Part shown: one piece after another, positions 17,980 to 27,145 of the stretch
Layout: the number at the start of each line of letters is the position of its first letter
Numbering within the stretch: position 1 is the stretch's first letter
DNA from: Nitrospiraceae bacterium
Lineage (GTDB): Bacteria; Nitrospirota; Nitrospiria; Nitrospirales; Nitrospiraceae
NCBI GenBank assembly: GCA_009692155.1
Contig: SHZW01000003.1
Coordinates: 79,162 to 143,161, forward strand
Length of the DNA: 64,000 nucleotides
Reading direction: 5' to 3'
Translations under genes and position numbers: made by a program
Notes under the pieces: generated by a model
Databases searched by the model: none
The model's input: only the letters and a program-made list of their open reading frames with translations
Told to the model about the DNA's origin: nothing

Positions 17980-18753
17980 ATGTTACAACTCGAAGAAAAA
18001 TTCACGCCCTCGGTAGAACCATCGGCGCGCGCGGTGTCCGAATGGTCCGGCCGCGCGCGCGAGCAGGCTGTGCAGCGGATGTTCACGGCCATCGCCCGCC
18101 GGTACGACCTCAACAACACGCTCCTGAGCTTCGGCCTCCATCACCGATGGAAGAAACTGGCGGCATCCTGCGTCCCGGAAACCGCTCAGGGACGGGCGTT
18201 GGACGTGGGAGCCGGCACGGCGGACTTAGCGCTGCTCCTCGCCTCCCGCATGGGTACAGGTGGGCGGGTGCTTGCCACTGATCTCAATGAGGCGATGCTC
18301 CGGGAGGGTCGGAGAAAAGTCATCGCCCTCGGACATGCTGATGCAATCGCCTGTCTTCGGACCAATGCCGAACACCTGGGTTTTTCCGATCACGCGTTCC
18401 ACGCCGTGACCGCCGGCTTCTGCATTCGGAACGTCGGCAATTTGATGAACGCCTTCGCCGAGATCCGGCGTGTGCTGAAACCGGGAGGGCGGTTCGTGTG
18501 CCTGGAATTTTCCCGGCCCGTATACGGCTGGCTCCGCGCGCTCTACGACTGGTATTCCTTCCGCCTCCTGCCGTGGATCGGCACGCGCGTGGCGCATGAC
18601 ACCACCGGTGTGTATGAATACCTGCCGGCGTCGATCCGGACCTTTCCGAATCAGGAAGGTCTCAAGGCCATGCTGCTGAAGGCGGGATTCTCGCAGGTGG
18701 ACTACCGGAATCTCAGCGGCGGCATCGTGGCGATCCACATTGCGATAAAATAG
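17980..18753 (+). CDS. ubiE: UbiE/MenG quinone C-methyltransferase
   Basis: SAM-dependent methylation of the quinone ring (demethylmenaquinone to menaquinone, or the ubiquinone step), 257 residues. Seen: VQRMFTAIARRYDLNN near residue 31, SAM motif I DVGAGTADLAL (75-85), FCIRNV and VLKPGGRFVCLEFSRP, all UbiE signatures. The quinone made would be the electron acceptor of the complex I encoded upstream. ATG 17980 is the natural start. Divergent from uvrA across a 71-base region. The gene ends next to a heptamer hairpin and a radical SAM gene on the same strand. Confidence 0.9.
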   Translation: MLQLEEKFTPSVEPSARAVSEWSGRAREQAVQRMFTAIARRYDLNNTLLSFGLHHRWKKLAASCVPETAQGRALDVGAGTADLALLLASRMGTGGRVLATDLNEAMLREGRRKVIALGHADAIACLRTNAEHLGFSDHAFHAVTAGFCIRNVGNLMNAFAEIRRVLKPGGRFVCLEFSRPVYGWLRALYDWYSFRLLPWIGTRVAHDTTGVYEYLPASIRTFPNQEGLKAMLLKAGFSQVDYRNLSGGIVAIHIAIK

Positions 18754-18754
18754 C

Positions 18755-18843
18755 CACGAGGCGCGAGGCACGGGACGCGAGACAAAAACCCTCATGATTT
18801 TTCAACTTTTCCAAGTCTCGTGGCTCGCGGCTCGCGTCCCGCG
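18755..18843. repeat. Phased heptamer hairpin, ubiE to radical SAM gene
   Basis: Left arm: CACGAGG, CGCGAGG, CACGGGA, CGCGAGA at 18755-18782. Right arm: TCTCGTG, two GCTCGCG, TCCCGCG at 18816-18843. The centre is a 33-base AT-rich stretch. The unit is related to that of the nuoM array. Confidence 0.9.
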
Positions 18844-18855
18844 TCGGCGGTACCT

Positions 18856-20496
18856 ATGAACTCCGTTCTTTACGTCTTTCTCCCCTGCAAGAAGGTGTAC
18901 CCGATCGGGATCACCTACCTGGTGGACTTCATCCACCGGCGCAAGCCGGATGTTCGGCAGCGCATCCTGGACCTGTCGCTCTATCCGAAAGATCAGCGTG
19001 GCAAAGTCCTGCGCGAAACCGCCACGGCCTTTTCGCCCGATCTGGTCTGTTTCTCCTGGCGGGATATCCAGATTTTCTCGCCGCACGAGGGCGACAATTC
19101 GCTGGAGCATGCGTTCAACTTTTACTTCGCCAGCAACCCGTTCAAGCGGATCACCGCCTCGTTTGAAGGCGTGAAACAGCTCTACCGGTACTACGACCAC
19201 ATCCGGACGATTTTGTCGTACCCCTGGCTGATCCGGAAGGAATTCCCTAAAACGCAGATCATGATCGGCGGCGGCGCCTTCACGGCCTTTGCCGACCAAT
19301 TGATCGAAAAACTTCCCGACGGCACGATCGGCATCCTGGGCGAGGGCGAGGACGCCATCTTGAAAGTCTTGAGCGGCGAGTCGCTGGCAAACGAGCGCTA
19401 TATCGTCCGCGAGAACGGGAAAGTTTCAAAAGGCCAGCAGGGGGCGCCGGCTCTCCTCGATGCGCTGACCGTGGATCTGCCCTATCTCACGTCTGTCTTT
19501 CCCCAGCACACCGAGTTCCGGGACGAATGTATCGGCGTGCAGACCAAGCGCGGCTGTCCCTATGACTGCGCCTTCTGCCTCTATCCCTACATCGAGGGCA
19601 AGCGCGTGCGCTACCGCCCGCCCGAAATGGTCGTGCGGGATATCTCGCAGCATTATCATCAGTGGGGCGCGCGGCGATTCTGGTTCACGGATGCCCAGTT
19701 CATCACCGGCAAGGAAGCCTATCCGCAGTGCACGGAGATTCTCGAGCGGATTCTCCGGGAGAAACTGGAGATCGAGTGGTCGGGCTATATCCGCACGTCG
19801 CTGATCACCGCTGATCTGGCGAAGCTCATGGTCCGCTCCGGCGTGGGCGACCTGGAAGTCGCCATTACGTCCGGCTCGCAGGAGATACTCAACGATCTCC
19901 ACATGGGCTTCAAACTGGAAAAGCTCTACGACGGCTGCCACTATCTGGCCGAGGCGGGCTTCAAGGGCAAGGTGATCCTGAATTACTCGCTGAACTCCCC
20001 GCACGAGACGGAAGAGACCCTGCTGCAGAGCGTCGAATCCTACAAAAAGGTCGCGGCCATTTTGGGCGAAGATAGAGTATTCCCGCTGATGTTCTTCCTC
20101 GGCATTCAACCCAACACCGATCTCGAACATCGCCTGCTGGAGGAAGGCTATCTGTCTGCCGGGTACAACCCGCTCATGCTGACGCCGCGCAGCATCAAGA
20201 AACTCCTCTATAACCCGGCTCCCCTGAACAAGATCATCGCCAAGGCCTGCTTGGCCGCCTGGGAGAGAAAGCACGGCAGCCAGGATTCCCGCGCCTGGTC
20301 CGGGTCACTGTCGCAAGCCGAGCGGACGGCTCCTGCATCGACCGGTTATGCGGACGGGAACCTGATCCGCGGCATCGAACAGAATTCAGGACGGCACGCG
20401 CTACTCACGCTGGAAGAAATCATCCGTTCTCGAAAAGTGGCTAGCTCCCCAAAAGGTTCGACTCCTGCCAATTCGCCAGCTATCTCATCTAGTTAG
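18856..20496 (+). CDS. B12-binding-type radical SAM protein
   Basis: A 546-residue protein. Residues 1-190 resemble a cobalamin-binding Rossmann domain (PIGITYLVDFI, DLVCFSW, IMIGGGAF, GILGEGED), although no DxHxxG B12-ligating motif is visible. The radical SAM core has Cys234, Cys238 and Cys241 (CPYDCAFC). The last ~70 residues are low in conservation and Ser/Ala-rich. Members of this class include methyltransferases and ring-forming enzymes such as the BchE type; the product cannot be named. It follows ubiE, which may hint at quinone or lipid chemistry, but the link is weak. ATG 18856 is chosen because the upstream frame is repeat. Confidence 0.8.
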   Translation: MNSVLYVFLPCKKVYPIGITYLVDFIHRRKPDVRQRILDLSLYPKDQRGKVLRETATAFSPDLVCFSWRDIQIFSPHEGDNSLEHAFNFYFASNPFKRITASFEGVKQLYRYYDHIRTILSYPWLIRKEFPKTQIMIGGGAFTAFADQLIEKLPDGTIGILGEGEDAILKVLSGESLANERYIVRENGKVSKGQQGAPALLDALTVDLPYLTSVFPQHTEFRDECIGVQTKRGCPYDCAFCLYPYIEGKRVRYRPPEMVVRDISQHYHQWGARRFWFTDAQFITGKEAYPQCTEILERILREKLEIEWSGYIRTSLITADLAKLMVRSGVGDLEVAITSGSQEILNDLHMGFKLEKLYDGCHYLAEAGFKGKVILNYSLNSPHETEETLLQSVESYKKVAAILGEDRVFPLMFFLGIQPNTDLEHRLLEEGYLSAGYNPLMLTPRSIKKLLYNPAPLNKIIAKACLAAWERKHGSQDSRAWSGSLSQAERTAPASTGYADGNLIRGIEQNSGRHALLTLEEIIRSRKVASSPKGSTPANSPAISSS

Positions 20497-20530
20497 TTCT
20501 CTTCACCCACCACATCCTCCTCTGAACGGA

Positions 20531-20612
20531 GGCGTGGGAGCGTCCGACTGCGCGCATTCATCGAGCACCTTCTTAGCGTGCGCGGTGCGCGAGCACGGGA
20601 TGCTCTCACGCC
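20531..20612. repeat. Structured dispersed element, copy 2
   Basis: Outer arms 20531-20545 (GGCGTGGGAGCGTCC) and 20597-20612 (GGGATGCTCTCACGCC) pair over 15 positions with two G-T wobbles. The core 20546-20596 matches that of copy 1 (conserved TGCGCGC, CGAG, CCTTCT, TGCGCGAGCAC), while the arms differ in sequence. It lies 35 bases past a stop codon, in the 279-base gap before the stress-protein gene. Confidence 0.75.
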
Positions 20613-20663
20613 GTCACGTTCATCCCCATTCCCGCTTGCAATCCCCGTAAATCCAATGCTATC

Positions 20664-20707
20664 ATTCGAACTCTTTTGAGCCTTTAACGTAAGAGAATTG
20701 TTCGAAT
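20664..20707. promoter_or_regulatory. Interrupted palindrome upstream of the stress-protein gene
   Basis: ATTCGAAC (20664-20671) and GTTCGAAT (20700-20707) are perfect inverted repeats 28 bases apart in an AT-rich stretch, 70-110 bases before the start of the stress-protein gene. This looks like a regulator-binding or promoter region; no specific regulator can be named. Confidence 0.4.
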
Positions 20708-20775
20708 TTTTATACGATTGCGTCCGCTCTGACGGCGCAAGGACCGCCTGTTTAGAGCCAGGAGAAACGCCCTCG

Positions 20776-22914
20776 ATGTACAAGACGATTTATATTCCCG
20801 TCGACAACTCCGATCACTCCAACACTGCCGTCGACATGGGCATCTCCATCGCTAAAATATTCGGCTCCAAGATCGTCGGCAGCCACGTCTACGCCGCCAA
20901 GATGCACGACAAGCGATTCAAGCAGATGGAGGCGGGCCTCCCGGAGGAATATCACGACGAGAAAGAACTGGACCGGCAGCGCCAGATCCATGACTCGCTG
21001 ATCACCCGCGGCCTGCAAATCATCACCGACTCCTATCTCGACTACGTCGACAAGCGGTGCACGGAAACCAACCTTCCCCTGGAACGCAAGTCTCTCGAGG
21101 GCCGCAATTGGAAAGTCCTGTCCGAGGACATCAACACCAGCGGCTACGACCTGGTCATCATGGGCGCGCTGGGCGTCGGCGCCGTCAAGGACAGCGTGAT
21201 CGGCAGCAACACGGAACGGGTGATCCGCCGCGTGCGCAACTCCGACATGCTGATCATCAAGCAGACCCAGCCGATGGACGGGGGCAAGATCGTGGTCGCG
21301 GTGGACGGCAGTCCCTATTCGTTCGGCGGCCTGATGACCGGCATCGCGCTGGGCAAGGCCCTGAACAAGCCGGTCGAAGCCATCGCGGCCTTCGATCCCT
21401 ACTTCCACTATGCGGCCTTCCACAGCATTTCCGGCGTCCTGAACGAAGAAGCCGGAAAAGTCTTCCGCTTCAAGGAGCAGGAAAAGCTTCACGAAGAAAT
21501 CATCGACAGCGGCCTGGCCAAGATTTACCAGTCGCACCTCGACATTTCGCGCGAGATCGCGCAGGCCGAACAGTCCGACATCAAGACGACGCTGCTCGAC
21601 GGCAAGGCGTTCGAAAAGATCATCCAGTACGTCCGCAAGGAAACCCCGTGGCTGCTGATCGTCGGCCGCATCGGCGTGCACAGCGACGAGGACATGGACA
21701 TCGGCAGCAACACGGAAAACCTGCTTCGGAGCGCCCAGTGCAACGTACTCGTATCCAATCGCAAGTACGTGCCACCGATCGACACGCAGGCGGAATACAC
21801 CATTGCCTGGACGGAAGAGGCCCTGCGCCGGATGGAGAAGATTCCGATCTTCGCGCGCGGCGTGGCCAAGACGGCCATTCATCGCTATGCCATCGAAAAG
21901 GGCCACACGATCATCAGCAACTCGATCGTGGATTTGGCGGTCGGGCACATCCTGCCGAAGGGCGCGATGGACGCCATGCGCGCGCTGGGCGGCAGCCTCG
22001 ACGCGGCGGGGATCGATCGGAACAAGATGCAAGCCGATGACGCGGTGGCGAAAGATCTGATGGGCTCCACGCTCAGCGGCATGGTCAGCGGGATCGTCGA
22101 GGAGAAACCGACAGTCAGCGCGGGCACCCAGGCCTACCTGGACCGCATGAGCCAGAACTACTTCGTCTGCGACGGTTGCGGCTACATCGGCAAGGGCGAG
22201 ACGCCGGTGAAATGCCCGGTCTGTGGCGCAGCCGGCGATCGCTTCAAGCTGGTGGATAAGAGTATCTTCGAAGCGGCCGCCAAGGCGGAAGGCGGGCTCG
22301 AAACCGACGTGGCCTACGACGACGTACCGATGCAGTGGACGAAGGACGCCAAGGAGGCGATTCGGGCCGTACCGGCCGGCTTCCAGAGACGGCGCGCCAA
22401 GGCCAAGATCGAAAAGACCTCCCGCAAGCTCGGCATGACGACGATCACGCTCGAATACGCCGCGCCGATGATCAAGGAAGCGGCCGATGAAGACTACACG
22501 CCGATTTTTGCCAACAAGGGAACCGGAACGGACACCGACGCTGCCGCCAAGCTCGCTGGCCTAGATAACGGACAGGCCAACGAACAGGGTAACGGCCATG
22601 GCAATGGTCACGGTAACGGAAACGAGAATGGAACGAGCGAGGAAGCCGCCATGAACGAGACGCCTTCTCCCTTTACCTGGACGCCGGATGCACAAGCGCG
22701 GCTCGAACGGGCCCCGGCCGGATTCATGCGCGACTGCACGCGTTCGCTGATCGAAAAGCATGCCCAGGAACTGGGCGCCACGACGATCACCGGCGAGATC
22801 GCCAACGACGGCATCGAACAGGCCAAGGGCTTTATGGAGGAGGCCATGAAGACCGGCAACCTCAAGGAAATTATCGCAAGCCTCACCGGCAGCCAGCAAA
22901 GTGCCAAGTCCTGA
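20776..22914 (+). CDS. Double universal stress protein with rubredoxin-like and PCP_red domains
   Basis: A 712-residue multidomain protein. Two USP domains (about 1-155 and 172-335) each end in the nucleotide-binding pattern, GSNTERVIRRV and GSNTENLLRSA. A PCP_red-like domain follows (TEEALRRMEKIPIFARGVAK, about 340-395), then a rubredoxin-like knuckle with Cys465, Cys468, Cys480 and Cys483. A second PCP_red-like unit is near 520-565, an Asn/Gly/His-rich linker at about 598-622, and a third PCP_red-like unit at about 632-690. PCP_red is the small C-terminal domain of light-independent protochlorophyllide reductase B subunits. ATG 20776 has AGGAG 11 bases upstream. The next gene also ends in a PCP_red-like domain. 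Confidence 0.85.
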   Translation: MYKTIYIPVDNSDHSNTAVDMGISIAKIFGSKIVGSHVYAAKMHDKRFKQMEAGLPEEYHDEKELDRQRQIHDSLITRGLQIITDSYLDYVDKRCTETNLPLERKSLEGRNWKVLSEDINTSGYDLVIMGALGVGAVKDSVIGSNTERVIRRVRNSDMLIIKQTQPMDGGKIVVAVDGSPYSFGGLMTGIALGKALNKPVEAIAAFDPYFHYAAFHSISGVLNEEAGKVFRFKEQEKLHEEIIDSGLAKIYQSHLDISREIAQAEQSDIKTTLLDGKAFEKIIQYVRKETPWLLIVGRIGVHSDEDMDIGSNTENLLRSAQCNVLVSNRKYVPPIDTQAEYTIAWTEEALRRMEKIPIFARGVAKTAIHRYAIEKGHTIISNSIVDLAVGHILPKGAMDAMRALGGSLDAAGIDRNKMQADDAVAKDLMGSTLSGMVSGIVEEKPTVSAGTQAYLDRMSQNYFVCDGCGYIGKGETPVKCPVCGAAGDRFKLVDKSIFEAAAKAEGGLETDVAYDDVPMQWTKDAKEAIRAVPAGFQRRRAKAKIEKTSRKLGMTTITLEYAAPMIKEAADEDYTPIFANKGTGTDTDAAAKLAGLDNGQANEQGNGHGNGHGNGNENGTSEEAAMNETPSPFTWTPDAQARLERAPAGFMRDCTRSLIEKHAQELGATTITGEIANDGIEQAKGFMEEAMKTGNLKEIIASLTGSQQSAKS

Positions 22915-22997
22915 GTGCTGAGTCCTGAGAAAACGCACGATCGTGCACGTTCCGAGTCTTTCCACTCAGCACCCAGCACTCATCGCTCAGCACTGGA
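22907..22997. repeat. Phased heptamer hairpin, stress-protein gene to radical SAM gene
   Basis: Left arm: AGTCCTG, AGTGCTG, AGTCCTG at 22907-22927, overlapping the stop. Right arm: CACTCAG, CACCCAG, CACTCAT, CGCTCAG, CACTGGA at 22963-22997. The 35-base centre is five unit lengths, so all 91 bases keep one heptamer phase. Confidence 0.9.
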
Positions 22998-23005
22998 TCT
23001 AACTC

Positions 23006-24400
23006 ATGGGTAAGCCGCTCCCCGTTTTCGATTTCTCCAAGCTGGCCGGCCAGTTCGCGTCGCTTCCGCAGCAAGTTCAGCAGTTCATGACCGCGCCAGG
23101 CCCAACGGGTGGATTGTCCGCACCCGGCGATGGCCGCACAGTCGACGACTTCAAGCCCTATCTCCTCGCGCTCAACCTGACCAAACGCTGCAATCTCAAA
23201 TGCGCCCACTGTTATCTGGACGCCACCACCAAGGCCGGCGGCGGCTCGGATGAGCTCACGACGGAAGAATGCTTCCGCCTGATCGACCAGATTGCGGAAG
23301 TGAACAAAGGCTGCCTGCTGGTCATCACCGGCGGCGAGCCGCTGACAAGGCCCGACATCCTGGATATCGCCCGGCACGCGGTGACGCACGGCTTCATGGT
23401 CGTCTTCGGCACCAACGGCATGCTGATCAACGATCAGATGGCCAGGACGATGGTGGAAATAGGCGTCATGGGCGTCGGCATCAGCATCGATTCGCTCGAC
23501 TCGCAGAAGCACGATAAGTTCCGCGGGCTGTCCGGAGCCTGGGCCGGCGCGGTGGCCGGCATCGAAGCCTGCAAGCGAAACGGACTCCAATTCCAGGTCC
23601 ACTTCAGCGCACAGCCGATGAACTACAAAGAACTGCCCGAGGTCGTCGAATGGGCGCATACTATTGGCGCACGCGTGCTCAACGTCTTCTTCATGGTCTG
23701 CACCGGACGCGGCGAAGAACTGACGGACATCACACCGGCCCAGTACGAAGAGGTACTCAGCTTTCTCGTCTCCTCCCAGGACAAGTACAAGGATATGCTG
23801 GTCCGCGCACGTTGCGCGCCGCACTTCAAGCGGCTGGCTTACGAGAAGGATCCCAATTCTCCGATCACGAAAGCGACCGGCTACATGGGCGGCGGCTGCC
23901 TCGCCGGCACCAATTACGCGCGGGTCACGCCGAACGGCGAACTGACGCCCTGCCCCTACATGCCGCTCTCGGCCGGGAACATCCGCGAGAAGAGCTTCGT
24001 GGACCTCTGGGAAAAGTCCGACATTTTCGATTCCTTCCGCTACCCGCATCTCAAAGGCAAGTGCGGCGACTGCGAGTACAGCGAGATCTGCGGCGGCTGC
24101 CGCGCCCGTCCCTATGTGGACCACGGCGACTGGCTGGACGAGGATCAATGGTGCCTCTACACCCCGAAGGGCGGCGAGAAGGTCCGTGTGGCCTTCAATA
24201 CCGAGGAGGCCTTCGCGGGCACGTGGGAGGACGCGGCGCAGACGCGGTTGGGCCGGATCCCCTACTTCCTCCGCGCGATGGTCAAAAAAGGCGTCGAACG
24301 GCAGGCGCGCGAGCAGGGCCTCACGGTCATCACGGTCGAGTTGATGGAAGAACTGCGCAAGAAACGGTTCGGCAACGACGCGCCGGTCTTTAAATTCTAA
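23006..24400 (+). CDS. SPASM radical SAM protein with C-terminal PCP_red domain
   Basis: A 464-residue protein. Radical SAM cluster Cys62, Cys66, Cys69 (CNLKCAHC), GGEPL motif near residue 110, a SPASM-type C-terminal cluster region (Cys353, 356, 362, 365; CGDCEYSEICGGC), then a PCP_red-like tail (about 415-455: RIPYFLRAMVKKGVERQARE). The body resembles the heme-pathway enzymes NirJ and AhbD, which act on siroheme-derived tetrapyrroles, and PCP_red domains also occur on tetrapyrrole enzymes, so a tetrapyrrole substrate is plausible but unproven. It is fused by a TAATG overlap to the next gene and shares its rare tail domain with the gene upstream. Confidence 0.82.
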   Translation: MGKPLPVFDFSKLAGQFASLPQQVQQFMTAPGPTGGLSAPGDGRTVDDFKPYLLALNLTKRCNLKCAHCYLDATTKAGGGSDELTTEECFRLIDQIAEVNKGCLLVITGGEPLTRPDILDIARHAVTHGFMVVFGTNGMLINDQMARTMVEIGVMGVGISIDSLDSQKHDKFRGLSGAWAGAVAGIEACKRNGLQFQVHFSAQPMNYKELPEVVEWAHTIGARVLNVFFMVCTGRGEELTDITPAQYEEVLSFLVSSQDKYKDMLVRARCAPHFKRLAYEKDPNSPITKATGYMGGGCLAGTNYARVTPNGELTPCPYMPLSAGNIREKSFVDLWEKSDIFDSFRYPHLKGKCGDCEYSEICGGCRARPYVDHGDWLDEDQWCLYTPKGGEKVRVAFNTEEAFAGTWEDAAQTRLGRIPYFLRAMVKKGVERQAREQGLTVITVELMEELRKKRFGNDAPVFKF

Positions 24401-24927
24401 TGGACGCGCTCCAATCCATCCTGTTCGACATCAACCAGCTTATTCCCATCGTCAACCACTGGCTGCATCTGGTGTCGGCGGTCATTTGGATCGGCGGACT
24501 GGCATTTCTCGTGCTGTCGCTCACGCCGACGTTGCAGACGGCGGTTCCCCGCGAACTCGTCAGACCCATCGCGGAAGGCCTGCACAGACGCTACAACAAG
24601 ATCGTCGGCATCGGCCTGGTGGTCATTCTGTTCACCGGCGGGATCAATCTGCACTACGTCAATCGCCTGCTGATTTCGCAGACGGGTGAGGGCATTCCGC
24701 ACCACACCAAATATCTCATGATCTTCTTCGTCAAGCTCGTGTTAGTGCTCGGCATCCTGACGCTCTACCTCTATAACGTCATTTTTAAAGAAGATCCCAA
24801 AGCTGAAGCTTCGGAAGAAGAGAAGGCCGAACGATTCAAGGAGCCCATTCCGTTCCAACGCGCCGCGCTTGCGATCGGCCTCTTCATCATCCTCTGCGCC
24901 GCCGCCCTCAAGCACTTGCACCAATAG
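24400..24927 (+). CDS. CopD/HemJ-like four-helix membrane protein
   Basis: A 175-residue protein with four hydrophobic segments. The first, HWLHLVSAVIWIGGLAFLVL, has the His and WIGG pattern shared by CopD-domain proteins and the HemJ protoporphyrinogen oxidases. A charged loop (KEDPKAEASEEEKAE) precedes the last helix. Start ATG 24400 overlaps the preceding stop by one base (TAATG), so it is translated with the radical SAM gene. Given the tetrapyrrole-like context a HemJ-type role is possible, but CopD-like transport or an unknown role fits the sequence equally well. Confidence 0.7.
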   Translation: MDALQSILFDINQLIPIVNHWLHLVSAVIWIGGLAFLVLSLTPTLQTAVPRELVRPIAEGLHRRYNKIVGIGLVVILFTGGINLHYVNRLLISQTGEGIPHHTKYLMIFFVKLVLVLGILTLYLYNVIFKEDPKAEASEEEKAERFKEPIPFQRAALAIGLFIILCAAALKHLHQ

Positions 24928-25001
24928 CCCGTCCGGATCCGGCTGCCGAGCCCACGGTAATCCCGTCACTTCGCCGTTCTGCCCCCACACCATCCACGCG
25001 C

Positions 25002-25030
25002 TTGACACGACGCAGGGAAGGGCCTAGCCT
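25002..25030 (+). promoter_or_regulatory. Candidate sigma-70 promoter, histidine kinase gene
   Basis: TTGACA at 25002-25007, a 17-base spacer, TAGCCT at 25025-25030, about 55 bases before the kinase ATG. The -35 is consensus and the -10 is a partial match. Confidence 0.5.
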
Positions 25031-25084
25031 ACCGCCGTCGGGGGCTATTCTTCGTACTCCGAAAAGACTTTTTTCTTCGCGACG

Positions 25085-26911
25085 ATGGAACTACTACCCA
25101 AAGACCGCCGCATCCTCGAAAAGGGCTCGATGGAATTCCGCCCCTTCGGCGTGAATCCGGACGGAACCAAGATCCGTGACGTCAGCGGCATCAGCATCCG
25201 TTCCATTGTGGACTACCTGGAAGACTGCATGACGCGAAAGGAGGGAAACGGCGCCCGGGCCGTGGAAGACCTGTGCCGGCTGCTGAACGAACGCATTCGC
25301 GATCCCGCCTACCACGTCACGCCGGTCTTCCTCAGGAACGCGTGGAACAGTTACTCCTACGAATTCGTCTCCTTTGTGCGCGAATTCGGTATCGTACTGT
25401 CCGGGGACCCTCAATTCAACTTCAATGCAGGGAGGGAACGGAACGTTTCACCGCTGTTGCAGATCCTGGGCCGCCCCTTCACACCGTCGCAGATCTACAA
25501 CATGTGGCCGTATTTCGGTCAGAAATACGCGAAGGACTCCGTGATCTTCAGCGTGGGCGCTGTCACCGACCGGTCGGCTGTCTTGAAACTGCAGTTTACG
25601 GAACGGACGCACCAACAGTTTGGACCGTACGCCAGACGCTGCGCCGAACTGGTCTGCCAGTCGGCAAAAAGCGGCCTCGCCATGGTCCCCGAGAAGGTGC
25701 ATGGTCTGCCGCCTGCGACGGTCAAGGATCTTCAGTGCATGGCGGAAGGCGACCCCTGTTGTGAATGGGAATTCATGTGGACTCCGCATTCAGGCAGACC
25801 CGTCGCGTGGCTGGCAGCGGGTGCACTTCCTGCGCTGGCGACGTTTGCCTACTGCCGTTTTTTTCACCCCACGCTTTCGTTGACCGAGTCGCTCGGGCTC
25901 TCTCTCCTGCCGGCACTGACCGTGTGGGCGGCCACCAGCCGGCTGTTCCGGAAAAAAGTTGTGCAGCTGGAAGGCTTGATTCTGGAACAAGACCGGGTGG
26001 TCGACACCCGGCACGAGGAACTCCGTGAAGTCTATTTGGAGCAGGCACAGATTTCGGTGGAGCTTCGCCAGAAAGTGCTCCAGATCAAGGAGCTCAACGT
26101 CGGCTTGGAAGCCAAGATCCATGAACGTACGACGGAGTTGGAACGGTTGAATCGGGAGCTGCGAGCCGCCAACGACCAGCTACAGGAATTGGACCGCCTC
26201 AAATCGGTGTTCGTCTCGATCGTATCCCACGAGCTCCGTACGCCGATGACCTCCATCAAGGGCTACGTGGAGAATATGTTAGACGGACTGGCCGGCGGGC
26301 TCACCGAGAAACAGTCCTACTACCTCACGCGCGTCAAGATGAACACGGAACGGCTGACCCGCATGGTCAACGATCTGCTCGATCTCTCCCGCATCGAAGA
26401 TCCCTATAAGCGCCACGATTCTCCCCTGCCCGTCTCCATGTCCATCCGGGACCTCACCGCTGAAGTCGTGGAAAGCTTTCAAGCAATGGCCCTCCAACGG
26501 TCCATCACCGTCAGGGCCGATAACCCCGCCTCGCTCCCCCTCATCCAAGGCGATCGGGACAAGCTGCACCGGGTCCTCACCAATCTCATCGGCAACGCGA
26601 TCAAGTTCACCTCCGCGGGCGGCGCGGTCCTGATCGAGACGGCCGCAGAGAGTAACGGGTTCGTGCAAGTCTGCGTCACCGACACCGGCTGCGGCATCCC
26701 GTCTCACGAGCGTGAGAAAGTGTTCGACAAGTTCTTCCGCGGCGCAACCATCCCGCAAGAAGCCCGCGGAGCCGGGCTTGGGCTGGCCATTACGAAAGCC
26801 CTGGTGGAGCTCCACGGCGGCCGAATCTGGCTGGAGAGCACCCCGGGCAAAGGCAGTCGTTTCTTTTTTTCACTCCCTCTTACACATCCCGCCGTACAGC
26901 TTTCTCGCTGA
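25085..26911 (+). CDS. Membrane sensor histidine kinase with V4R-like input
   Basis: A 608-residue sensor. The N-terminal ~235 residues end in AEGDPCCEWEF, the Cys-rich close seen in 4-vinyl-reductase (V4R)-type small-molecule domains. Two hydrophobic segments at about 238-285 are followed by a coiled coil (about 295-375), an HisKA domain with phospho-acceptor His382 (SHELRTPMTSIKG), and an HATPase domain with N box (NLIGNAIKFTS), G1 (DTGCGIP) and G2 (GAGLGLAI). It autophosphorylates on ATP and passes the phosphate to a response regulator, probably the single-domain regulator that follows. The ligand is unknown. Confidence 0.88.
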   Translation: MELLPKDRRILEKGSMEFRPFGVNPDGTKIRDVSGISIRSIVDYLEDCMTRKEGNGARAVEDLCRLLNERIRDPAYHVTPVFLRNAWNSYSYEFVSFVREFGIVLSGDPQFNFNAGRERNVSPLLQILGRPFTPSQIYNMWPYFGQKYAKDSVIFSVGAVTDRSAVLKLQFTERTHQQFGPYARRCAELVCQSAKSGLAMVPEKVHGLPPATVKDLQCMAEGDPCCEWEFMWTPHSGRPVAWLAAGALPALATFAYCRFFHPTLSLTESLGLSLLPALTVWAATSRLFRKKVVQLEGLILEQDRVVDTRHEELREVYLEQAQISVELRQKVLQIKELNVGLEAKIHERTTELERLNRELRAANDQLQELDRLKSVFVSIVSHELRTPMTSIKGYVENMLDGLAGGLTEKQSYYLTRVKMNTERLTRMVNDLLDLSRIEDPYKRHDSPLPVSMSIRDLTAEVVESFQAMALQRSITVRADNPASLPLIQGDRDKLHRVLTNLIGNAIKFTSAGGAVLIETAAESNGFVQVCVTDTGCGIPSHEREKVFDKFFRGATIPQEARGAGLGLAITKALVELHGGRIWLESTPGKGSRFFFSLPLTHPAVQLSR

Positions 26912-27145
26912 CTCTCTGCGTACGTATCGAACCGGATACGCTGTACGAAAATTTTAATACATTGCTGCTTTCGAACTCTGCATCAGGCAGGAGCGGAAAG
27001 CATCCCACCATAAGTGCTTGATTGCAAAAGAATAAAGTGGGCCGATTTGTTGATGTTTGGAAATGCTGCCCCAAGACTTCTGGTACAGAGGTTGCTAATC
27101 CTGTCACGGCAACCAGCAGGAACACCGCAGAAGGAGGCGAGCAAC

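Noticed and set aside
18820..18855. GTG at 18820 as the start of the radical SAM gene
   Set aside because: It lies in the right arm of the heptamer array; the ATG at 18856 begins recognisable sequence.
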